Source of the DNA: Falciphora oryzae
Taxonomy: Eukaryota > Ascomycota > Sordariomycetes > Magnaporthales > Magnaporthaceae
Assembly (NCBI GenBank): GCA_000733355.1
Contig: JNVV01000017.1
Coordinates: 347,792 to 411,791, forward strand
Direction: 5' to 3'
DNA length: 64,000 nucleotides
Shown here: piece by piece, positions 11,100 to 19,857 of the stretch
How positions within the stretch are numbered: position 1 is the first letter of the stretch
Layout of the letters: the number at the start of each line of letters is the position of its first letter
The notes under the pieces: model-generated
Database searches by the model: none
Seen by the model: the letters and a program-made list of their open reading frames with translations, nothing else
What the model was told of the DNA's origin: nothing
Made by a program: the position numbers and the translations under genes

Positions 11100-12785
11100 C
11101 GAGGAATTATCTGTATCCCTTCTTCGGCTCGCCGCGAGCTTTTCGCCCTCGTTTTCACAGCTTTTTGGCTTGCCTTTATTTTTCGGGCGTGTAATCTTTG
11201 GAGCGGTGTTTTAATTTGCCGCACGTTTAGCACTTTAGCTTTCGCTTTCCGGGTTTTCCGGATCGGAAGTTGTTTCGAGTGTTTGTGCGGTAATCGGGGC
11301 GAGTAGCGTTCCCGAATCGTTGCTCCATAAAATGGATGCTTGATATATCAACGTTCTTTTCCACTTGCATCGTACTCCTAAGCTGGGAGGCCAAGCCTTT
11401 AAAGGTCTTTTCGGGTTTGGAAAGGGCCATTTTTAGCTCAGGAATTCCCTGGATTGCACGGATGGTGCTTGTTACGAGCTGGTGATCCTTTTGGTAGGCA
11501 GGTCCTAATGCTCGTTAGCAAATTTGGAGTTTGTCAAGCAGGATTTGTAGTATTTCCATATTGGATTTATTTGCGTTTCCGCTTTTAAAACGTACAGTTT
11601 GGAAGGTGATCGAGCTCCAGTTTGTGTAGTACTGTTGTTTGTTAACTTTAGTGTCGAAATGCTTTTAGAGGGCTAGGTAGATCGCCTTAAAGGTATAACC
11701 TTTACCTATTTTAAAGGTAAAATATCGAGCAGCACGGCCCCGTAGGGTTAATGGGAAAAGCGCATAGAGCTGTGGAAGGGGAATCCCAAGCATTTCGCAT
11801 ATGTTTGTAAAAAATAGGACCTTGTCGTCGAGGATATCGTACTGTTCCCCTGTGTAGTTGTGCTTTTTATCCCATGCTTGTTTGAACGTTTTTATTGTGC
11901 TCGTATCGATTATAGCATTAGGGATTTCAACCGGTAGGAGCTTCCGGTAGTTAGATAGTGGTGGAGGTGTTGTTTCGTACCGGGCTGGCATTAGGGTTTC
12001 GAGGCGTAATCGTTGGCGCGTTATTCTGTTGGTTAGCCGCGCCTGGGCTTCTAGGTACGCCTGGTGGTAGCGTCTATGGCTAACCGCCGCGGCCGTAGGT
12101 TTCGTTTGTTTTTAAAAAGGGTTACCGAAATCGTTATAATCTGTGAACCTCTTTTCTTTTAGTTGTCGGAGCAGTGGTGGGGTTGCCTAAAGTTGGGTCG
12201 ACAAGTTTAGCTATGGGCCAGTTCTACCCGTCGTGGGATCACCGCGATTTGGTTCGTGGGATCGCGAGATCGGTATTTCGCTTATTGACCGTTTGGGGTT
12301 TAAAAGGGGCGGTGACTAAGGGGGTTGGTCCGAAATGAAGGCCTCGGCCGGTTGATTGGTCTCGGTTTTTACGTTCGTCTTATAATCGGGAGATTGGGGG
12401 TTTTATGTTCTTTCGATCGCCGCGTTTTATGCCGCTGTCTTTGTAATAAATCTTGCGAAACGGATGGTAATTTTGAGCGTTGCATAGCCTGGGAGGGTGA
12501 TTTTTCTTTTTGTCAAAAAGGCTTTAAACGCTCGTGTAATCCGGATATCAATATCCTCAAAATGTTGCTGGGTTTATCCCTTAAAGTCTTCGAGGTAGGC
12601 AGCAAATAGGTTTTCGCCTTTGTATGGTTTGTTTGCGATTATTGTTTTGATAATCCAGGTGTTTTGGCGCTCGTTGGATGCGTCGTTTGGTAAGCATCCT
12701 AGGGTGAAGTTCTGCTCGTCGTAAAATTGTAAATCGCATACGGCGAGGATAGTTTTCGGCAAACCAAAGTCCTTAAATGCGTTTA
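11100..12785 (-). pseudogene. Copia gag, degenerate
   Basis: Minus-strand frames 12762-12574, 11991-11665 and 11430-11227 line up as pieces of one Gag polyprotein separated by stops. The middle piece has the capsid-like FKQAWDKKHNY and LRGRAARYF segments. The last piece runs into a zinc knuckle (KC-x2-CGKLKH..) whose first Cys is followed by a stop and whose last Cys reads Tyr. It would package element RNA in an active copy; here it is dead. Confidence 0.75.
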
Positions 12786-12902
12786 GGAGCTCCTAATCCA
12801 GGATCTTTTGCTCTTTGCGTTCGTTGTTGTCCGGGTTGGCTGATCTGGACATGTTGTCGGGGGTTGGCAAGCGATATTGCCTGGGGTAATCTTTTAATCC
12901 AA

Positions 12903-13140
12903 AAACCGCTCGAGCTTGCAGGACAGGTCGGGGCTTCCGGGGATCACGCAACGCCTTCCGCGAAAATCGTTAAATCTTTTAACCGGAAACCGCTCGAGCC
13001 TGCCGGACAGGTCGGGGTTTTTAGGAGAGCCTTGCCGGTCTTTTTCGAATGCGCTACCAAGCGGGAGATTGGGGGTCTCCTGTTCCAAATCCAGTCGGAA
13101 ACCGCTTTGGCCTGCAGGACAGGTCGGGGTTTCCAAAGGG
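12903..13140 (-). repeat. Three dispersed repeats in the Copia leader
   Basis: A block AAACCGCTCGAGC..GGACAGGTCGGGG occurs three times, starting near 12903, 12987 and 13099, in the untranslated leader between the 5' LTR and gag. Spacing is 84 and 112 bp. Repeated leader blocks may serve RNA dimerisation or packaging, but that is inference. Confidence 0.7.
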
Positions 13141-13160
13141 ACCCTCTACCTTGCTTCTCT

Positions 13161-13180
13161 GTGTTGCCCTGGGGCAACAC
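13161..13180. promoter_or_regulatory. Hairpin beside the 5' LTR, at the primer-binding position
   Basis: GTGTTGCCC and GGGCAACAC are perfect 9-base inverted arms with a 2-base centre, 8 bp inside the 5' LTR (13188). In LTR retrotransposons this position normally holds the primer-binding site. I could not match it to a tRNA end or a half-tRNA by eye. Confidence 0.5.
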
Positions 13181-13187
13181 TGATTAG

Positions 13188-13487
13188 TGTTGGTAGAAGT
13201 GGTACTCCTGTTGGGCTCGGAGATTTCCAAAAAAGGTGAACAATGATCCTTTATATTAAAGGATCAATCTATTTTTGTGCACGAAAAGGAAAGGAATCTA
13301 TCTGCTAGAGAGGGAGCAGAAGGGAGGCTATATATATACGATCCAGATCACCAAAGGGGCCCTCCCCTGCTCCCAACCTCCGCGGGCTTGCGGGTCCTCG
13401 GATCCCGTAATCAGAGATCACGGGACAGGAGGATCCGGCCCTCTCTGAGCTCTGCCGATTGCCTGCACAGGCCAGTGCAATCCAACA
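13188..13487 (-). repeat. Copia LTR (5' LTR with respect to gag-pol)
   Basis: A 300-bp LTR differing from the partner LTR by 13 transitions (C/T or G/A) and nothing else. It is followed by target copy TATAT (13488-13492). Confidence 0.93.
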
Positions 13488-13517
13488 TATATTTTATTTT
13501 TATTATTATTATTTATA

Positions 13518-13673
13518 ACGTGGTTTACAAGTAAGCGGCGCACACAAGTAAGTGGCGCACTTCGAAATCACGTGTTAAACGCGTTTTTCGACACCCTTGC
13601 TAACTCGGCCAATTTAAGCCCAAATTTTACCAAATTTTAACAGGTTATATGCAACTACGTAGTAAATGTAATG
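13518..13673. mobile_element. Foldback DNA element, copy 3 (cut by assembly gap)
   Basis: It starts ACGTGGTTTAC after TA, then carries two copies of an ACAAGTAAGTGGCGCAC-like motif and a block (AAATCACGTGTTAAACGC) matching the same positions in the copies at 5027 and 24525. The right part is lost in the N run. The gap may exist because such a palindrome is hard to assemble. Confidence 0.75.
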
Positions 13674-14605
13674 NNNNNNNNNNNNNNNNNNNNNNNNNNN
13701 NNNNNNNNNNNNNNNNNNNNNNNNNNNNNNNNNNNNNNNNNNNNNNNNNNNNNNNNNNNNNNNNNNNNNNNNNNNNNNNNNNNNNNNNNNNNNNNNNNNN
13801 NNNNNNNNNNNNNNNNNNNNNNNNNNNNNNNNNNNNNNNNNNNNNNNNNNNNNNNNNNNNNNNNNNNNNNNNNNNNNNNNNNNNNNNNNNNNNNNNNNNN
13901 NNNNNNNNNNNNNNNNNNNNNNNNNNNNNNNNNNNNNNNNNNNNNNNNNNNNNNNNNNNNNNNNNNNNNNNNNNNNNNNNNNNNNNNNNNNNNNNNNNNN
14001 NNNNNNNNNNNNNNNNNNNNNNNNNNNNNNNNNNNNNNNNNNNNNNNNNNNNNNNNNNNNNNNNNNNNNNNNNNNNNNNNNNNNNNNNNNNNNNNNNNNN
14101 NNNNNNNNNNNNNNNNNNNNNNNNNNNNNNNNNNNNNNNNNNNNNNNNNNNNNNNNNNNNNNNNNNNNNNNNNNNNNNNNNNNNNNNNNNNNNNNNNNNN
14201 NNNNNNNNNNNNNNNNNNNNNNNNNNNNNNNNNNNNNNNNNNNNNNNNNNNNNNNNNNNNNNNNNNNNNNNNNNNNNNNNNNNNNNNNNNNNNNNNNNNN
14301 NNNNNNNNNNNNNNNNNNNNNNNNNNNNNNNNNNNNNNNNNNNNNNNNNNNNNNNNNNNNNNNNNNNNNNNNNNNNNNNNNNNNNNNNNNNNNNNNNNNN
14401 NNNNNNNNNNNNNNNNNNNNNNNNNNNNNNNNNNNNNNNNNNNNNNNNNNNNNNNNNNNNNNNNNNNNNNNNNNNNNNNNNNNNNNNNNNNNNNNNNNNN
14501 NNNNNNNNNNNNNNNNNNNNNNNNNNNNNNNNNNNNNNNNNNNNNNNNNNNNNNNNNNNNNNNNNNNNNNNNNNNNNNNNNNNNNNNNNNNNNNNNNNNN
14601 NNNNN
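13674..14605. other. Assembly gap (932 N)
   Basis: A run of unknown bases. Open frames crossing it have no meaning. Confidence 1.
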
Positions 14606-15297
14606 GAGCGTCGGCAAACGCTGCCGTTGCTCTGCCAAGGCGTGGGGATGAAAATGGCTCTAATCACTTGACAAGGTCGCGGTGCCTGCGGGATGTCAAC
14701 GTGCGAGCAAATTCGCAGAATGGTACTCTCCCGAAAAGCGTACATCTTGGAAAGCTCGCGGAAAAGGTTATCGAATTTGCCGGACCTAAGGAAGATTCCA
14801 GCCGTGACGTTTACGTTCATTAAAAGACGCCCTATTGCTGGCCGGTCGAAAGAAAAAGCCGTGGACGATTTGTCTGAAAGCGGACAATTACGCCAATTCG
14901 ACATGTCAATGGCTTTCGGAAGGGAAAAATCGTACGCTCCCCAAAGGCGCAATATCAGTTGAGACCCTGGCCTGGAGCAGGATGCCGATATCGATAACCT
15001 CAGCGTTTGCGAACTGGACGACGTGGTCCTCCGCCTTTTCCTGCCGCTGCCTATATACTGGGTCTCAATGGCACGATCCTTGGATAGGCCGTCCTTCTGG
15101 CTTTATTGGCTGTGATAATAACACAGTTGCCGTGATTTGGGCCAAAACCACCACCGTCCCGAAAGCCGGGTCTAGTACTATCTGGAGCCGACTACCAGCG
15201 TTTTCGTAGGTTTCCTGTTCTGTTTCCTGCTTTCGTCCCTGGACCGTCACTATCGTCAGCCACCTTTTCCCTTGTTTATTGGGCTTTTATTATGTTT
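14606..15297. other. No recognisable gene
   Basis: Both strands hold medium open frames (for example 14835-15209 plus, and a minus-strand frame running into the gap), but neither resembles a family I know. It lies just downstream of the broken kinase-homeodomain gene and may include its 3' untranslated region. Confidence 0.4.
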
Positions 15298-15818
15298 TTA
15301 TTTGTTGGTGAAATTGTCCGTAAGGGGTTGCTCCTGCTGCCTACCGTCTTTTCCGTTTAGTGCATCCTTTTCCCATATTTTAACATTCAAAAAGCTTATC
15401 TCTCTTTTTTTTTTCTCGGCCCGGCGGTTTTGGAACCAGACCTAAGATGGCGCGGAAAAGTCGCCATGGTAGTTAGCGAAACGCTACTGTAATTAGATAG
15501 CGAAGTGTGCACGCTCTAAAAGGGGAGCTTCGGGGGACTGGGAGGCTACAGGTGAACTGAAGCAAATGGGCTGTCTTTACCTAAACCTGCCTCAAATCCT
15601 TCGAAATCTGCTCCGCAAACTCGCAATATATCCGGTTATCGGGCTTCGGGTTGTTATAAAACGCGGCTTTAAAAATGGCTTTATCGGCAGCGCTATACGT
15701 GGTTCGTTTCCTACGCTAAACAGCCTGAGCCGGGTCGGCTTCCGCCTCCTCACCTTCGGTTTGCAAAGCGTATCCGCGACCGCTACCAATGGCAGCAGCA
15801 GCAGCAGCAGTCGCTATT

Positions 15819-16196
15819 TGTCACACGGAAGAACCTGTGGACTCACCTAATCGGCCCCATAGAAGGTCCGGGAACCGGTATAGGTGCCCAACGGCCCTGA
15901 GGCCTAAAGGCCGAAGGCCGGAATGGCAGTGTGAATTATATACTTAATACTTCGCACGGATCACAGGGTGGTTTATATAAACCCTGCCATCTCCTATGTC
16001 CTCCATGAAAGATTCCTTCTTCCTCAAGCATCTCTTGAGCCCATAGAAAGATTATCTGCAATATAGAGATCCTTCTCCAAGCCGTCTTTGACCCCTTGTT
16101 ACAGATTCCTTCTTCCTCAAGCATCTCTTGAGCCCATAGAAAGATTATCTGCAATATAGAGATCCTTCTCCAAGCCGTCTTTGACCCCTTGTTACA
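15819..16196 (+). mobile_element. Solo LTR A with internal 93-bp duplication
   Basis: It starts TGTCACACGG, ends CTTGTTACA, and is flanked by the 5-bp duplication CTATT (15814-15818 and 16197-16201). The basic 285-bp LTR is lengthened by a tandem repeat of its last 93 bp (about 16012-16103 and 16104-16196). It interrupts the kinase-homeodomain gene between the KilA-N-like and homeodomain parts. It belongs to the subfamily with copies at 25252 and 51038. Confidence 0.9.
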
Positions 16197-16686
16197 CTAT
16201 TTCCATTTAATCAATCACCGCCGTAGATATGTAAAAGCTTTTGCAAATAGTCTGGGCGTCGTCAAAATCCACGTAGGGCCCGGCGACGTGTGGTCGGCTG
16301 TGCCTCTCGGTCCGTATCATTGGATACCGAGCAAAGCACATTTTGAGCGAATTTCGTGAGATTTTGCGTATGCCGACGAATTGCAAAGCGTTAACTTTTC
16401 TTTCGTTCGGTTTGTATATTACAGCATGCGAGCTGCCCTCGAAATAGAACGTTTGGTATCCTTCGGGGAATGGGGGCGCAGGGCTCGCTATAGCACCCGT
16501 ACTGGGAGGTTCAGGTAGGGTATAATAGCCGACACCACCATCTGCTTCTTCGCGTTTTTCGGCGGTGCCTTCGTGCAAATCGTCGCCTAACGGCTAGATG
16601 TTGCCGCCCAATCTATATGCGACATTAGGATGTCCGACGTAATAAGCCGGTTCAGCGAAGTGTCCTAATGGTTGATCATCGCAATC

Positions 16687-16981
16687 TGTCACACGGAAGA
16701 ACCCGTGGACCTAACTAGTCGGCATCACGAGTCGGCCTCACGGAGGGTCGAAGACCCGCATAGGCGGTCAACGGCCCTAAGGCCAAGCGGTGAAGGTCGG
16801 AAGGCAGTGTGAATCATGTACTCGATACTTCGCACGGATCACAAAGGGTCTATATAAACCCTGCCATCTCCTATGTCCTTCACGAAAGATTCCTTCCTCC
16901 TCAAGCATCTCTTGAGCCCATAGAAAGATTATCTGCAATCTAGAGATTCTTTCTCCAAGCCGTCTTTGACCCCTTGTTACA
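16687..16981 (+). mobile_element. Solo LTR B
   Basis: A 295-bp LTR starting TGTCACACGG and ending CTTGTTACA, flanked by the duplication CAATC (16682-16686 and 16982-16986). It interrupts the kinase-homeodomain gene between the linker and the KilA-N-like segment. It shares its distinctive left third with copies at 19563 and 25662 (second subfamily). Confidence 0.92.
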
Positions 16982-18924
16982 CAATCCTTAACTCCCTTCT
17001 CAGCGGGGGAGCGGGGGGAATGTATATAAGCTATAACGTTTAAAAAATATGTTGCCAGCTGGAACTTAAAGTGCTGGCTGTGGCTAGGGGAGTATGGATA
17101 CTGCGTATTAGGCGCATACAACGGCGGGTGGGCTGGGCTCCATGGCGGGGGAAGGTTATCATCCTCCTCCATAATGGAAGCGTGCGAGGGAGCAGCTCGG
17201 GCAATCGATTCTTCTCCAACCCCACCCCATGCGGCAATGGAAAATCCTACGAGCAGAGGGTTGAATGGATCACCAGAGCTGAAAAGTCCACTTGACTGGG
17301 AATCGACTTGGTTTGCGGGTCCGGGAGGGTCTTCGCCGCAGGAATGGTCGACGCCGGCGCTGTTATTTTGTCCCCAATACCAGCCGCCACCGCTATCTTG
17401 CCCGGGTGGCGCAAATACGTAATTGCCGGGGAAGTGGCCTAATCTGTCACCCTACGCATCTTGCTCATCGTAGCTGCTGGCAACGGTTGACGCGGCCGCC
17501 TCCCCACTAGTTCCGGCCATAAACCCGAAAGGAGTCATCATTCCATGTTGGTTTAATCTCTGCAACATTACCGCGGCATCGACTGCTTTTTAATCGGCCC
17601 CTCCGTTGCCGACCTTATGTTGGAGGAAAGTCTGCATGTGACTTTCAACCTCTTGGCCGACAGGCGAACTCGAACGATGGTCGACTTCGTAAGGCAATTC
17701 GACGCGGGCATTGTCATCTTCTTCCTCCAATGCATCGTGAGGCAGCGATGCCTGCGTACGGTTCCCGAGGAAGCGGTCTCGCTGCTGGAGGGAGGTAGAA
17801 TCGGCCCTGCTGCTGCTGCTGCCGTGCTCTCGGCGCTTCCTGTGTCTTCCGGACGACGAGGGCGTTGACACCGTTGCTCTCTTCCGGCTCGACGCTAATG
17901 CTGGAACGGAAGCCCGAAGGGTAGGTGCGCCTGATCTGTCGTATCTGCCGGCATCGATCGCCAGGGTCGAGTACTCGGACGAGCTCAGCTGCCATATAGG
18001 TATCTCGAGGCCCTGGGCCATGCTTGGCTCTGCTTGGTAGCGAATCGTCGACCGCTCATCATCGCTAACGTACGAAACCGCCACTGCGGTCTCGGACTGG
18101 TTCATGGCTGGAACAGGTAAAAGCACTGCTCTTGCAAGGCAGTCTTTGGCCGGCCAGCGCTGCTCTGGCCGTAAAACCACCATTGCTTCCAAAAGAAATC
18201 TTCTCAGCTCGTCAGGCCGTTCCGCGAAATCCTTCTCGAACTTCTCGATAATTTTTTTGGCCCATGCCGTCCTGCTGCATATGTATTGGTCTTTGAACTG
18301 TGGAAAAGGGCAAAGCAATTCGTACACCACGACACCAAGGGACCAAACATTGACAGCCTCGGTATAGCTAACTCTGCCCTCGCCACCAGCCTCGGTATAT
18401 TGGTGGTTCTGGTACACCTCAGGTGCAAGGTGCGGGAAATTGCCACAAATGGTGGACATGTTATCATAATCCCTCGCCAGCCCGAAATCACCGAACTTAA
18501 CGTAAATGCCGTCTCTATCTCGGTATTGGACCAGGATGTTTTCTGCTTTAATATCTCGATGCACAATCGGGGGGTCGCTTCCGTGCAGGTACTCCAGGGC
18601 CGATAGACATTGCTGGAAAATTAATACACATTCGGCACTTGAAATTCTGCGTTAATCGGCTAAGGATCCGCCGGGGACGTATTGCAGGTATAATCGTAGG
18701 CCCTACGTAAAGTCGGACTTGAGAAGCTTCACGACGTAAGGCTGTAGGTGTATTTTATGTTAAAGTAAACACTAGGATATTGAAATATTAACGGGGACGG
18801 CGATGTACTAACATGCCGAATGAGGTTCATAATGTGCGCCTCATTCCTCCAAGCGTTAATACGGACTCGGCGCTTGCGATCGGCCTCTGTAAAAGGCTTC
18901 TTGAGGGCATACTCCTCTCTGGTG

Positions 18925-19383
18925 CCTCACCTTCCCCCTGAAAAATTTTCCTGTCAGACCCATTGTTAGTGGCCGCTAAGGAAGCCCGGCCATTTTTGGT
19001 GTGCGGCCCACCAAAATGGCCGGAACAGCACTATCGGGCACTAACAAACCATTTGGCTTGTTTTTGCTCGCGTTCTCCGACTCCTTTCAACAACGACGTC
19101 GGCAACGCAACTGGGCCAAAAGAGCAGAGAATGGCTGGCAAAGGTATGCGGGTGCCTATTGCCAGTCGAGGGGAAGGCCTGCACCCTATCGCCCAGGGCG
19201 CGCTTCGCGCGCGCCGAAACCTTCGACAATCGGGTGCTCCAACCTCCGCGCATCACTAGACCGCCCTTCGACTTCCTTTTCGCTTTCACCTCGCGCACCG
19301 AGCTGAACGATTCGAATGCACAAGAAGACTGCAGGCCGGAAAGCAGTTAGAACACATCGGACGATAACCGGCCCGGCCGCCGC
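18925..19383 (-). repeat. Inverted-repeat segment R1, copy 2
   Basis: Reverse complement of 1-460. Its lower edge lies inside the first preserved kinase codons of the gene at 15298-18930: the block GAAGGTGA is the last strongly shared sequence. It includes the hairpin with ATTTTTGGTG and CACCAAAATG arms near 18990-19020. Confidence 0.85.
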
Positions 19384-19393
19384 CGTCCCCCGC

Positions 19394-19485
19394 CACACAC
19401 GCGACCCTTTCGGGCGTACACACACGCGACCCTTTCGGGCGTACACATACGCGACCCTTTGGTCGAACACACACGCGACTCCTCC
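19394..19485. repeat. 23-bp tandem repeats
   Basis: About four head-to-tail units of ACACACGCGACCCTTTCGGG-type sequence, the last two degenerate. They lie between R1 and solo LTR C. No coding role is seen. Confidence 0.8.
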
Positions 19486-19562
19486 TCGGTCGACCGCATC
19501 CCAACGATACGCACGGCGCAAGATTGGCCTGTTTAAGCTTTTGCTTAAGCACGCACGCGTAT

Positions 19563-19857
19563 TGTAACAAGGGGTCAAAGACGGCTTGGAGAAAGAATCT
19601 CTAGATTGCTGATAATCTTTCTATGGGCTTAAGAGATGCTTGAGGAGGGAGGAGTCTTTCGTGAAGGACCTAGGAGATGGCAGGGTTTATATAGACCCTT
19701 TGTGATCCGTGCGAAGTATCGAGTACATGATTCACACTGCCTTCCGACCTTCACCGCTTGGCCTGAGGGCCGCTGACCGCCTATGCGGGTTTTCGAACCT
19801 CCGTAAAGCCGACTCGTGATGCCGACTAGTTAGGTCCACGGGTTCTTCCGTGTGACA
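19563..19857 (-). mobile_element. Solo LTR C
   Basis: A 295-bp LTR in reverse orientation, TGTAACAAGG to CGTGTGACA. The flanks are CGTAT and AAAAC, so there is no target duplication. This suggests a rearrangement at one edge. LINE coding sequence begins immediately to its right. Confidence 0.88.

Larger units (their letters stand above)
5711..13487 (-). mobile_element. Complete Copia-type LTR retrotransposon carrying an extra antisense gene
   Basis: Two 300-bp LTRs (5711-6010 and 13188-13487) bound the element, each beginning TGTTGG and ending CCAACA. The 5-bp target duplication TATAT is intact at 5706-5710 and 13488-13492. Gag, protease, integrase, reverse transcriptase and RNase H lie in Copia order on the minus strand, so the LTR at 13188 is the functional 5' LTR. 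The LTRs differ at 13 positions, all transitions and with no indels. The coding part is broken by stops. Between pol and the 3' LTR sits an intact spliced gene on the opposite strand (6537-7384), not part of the usual Copia layout. The element landed in AT-rich DNA next to two foldback copies. Confidence 0.93.
15298..18930 (-). pseudogene. Broken fusion gene: protein kinase, KilA-N-like domain and homeodomain
   Basis: Read downward on the minus strand and skipping two solo LTRs, one frame persists for about 3 kb. The kinase has GKVRHQ and EYALKKP (ATP Lys, about 18895), the helix-C Glu in NEAHIMN, LQYVPGGSLAD, HRDIKAEN (about 18555), GDFGLA (about 18500) and an APE-like APEVYQ. An intron at 18742-18812 splits its N-lobe. 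A Ser/Arg and Pro/Gly-rich linker follows (about 18000-17000). At about 16440-16230 a segment with VNALQFVGI and VAGPYVDFDDA looks like a KilA-N/APSES-type DNA-binding fold. The end carries a homeodomain: RRKRTTYS..NNPKPD (15710-15640) and VWFQNRRAEKKKR (about 15440-15400), probably with an intron and a short insert between, and a natural stop at 15298. Nine or more in-frame TAA/TAG codons would each revert to Gln codons. The 5' end is lost at repeat R1. The KilA-N call is the weakest part. Confidence 0.7.

Noticed and set aside
13645..14952. Very long open frames on both strands across the N run
   Set aside because: They are open only because unknown bases cannot form stops. Real sequence covers only the edges.
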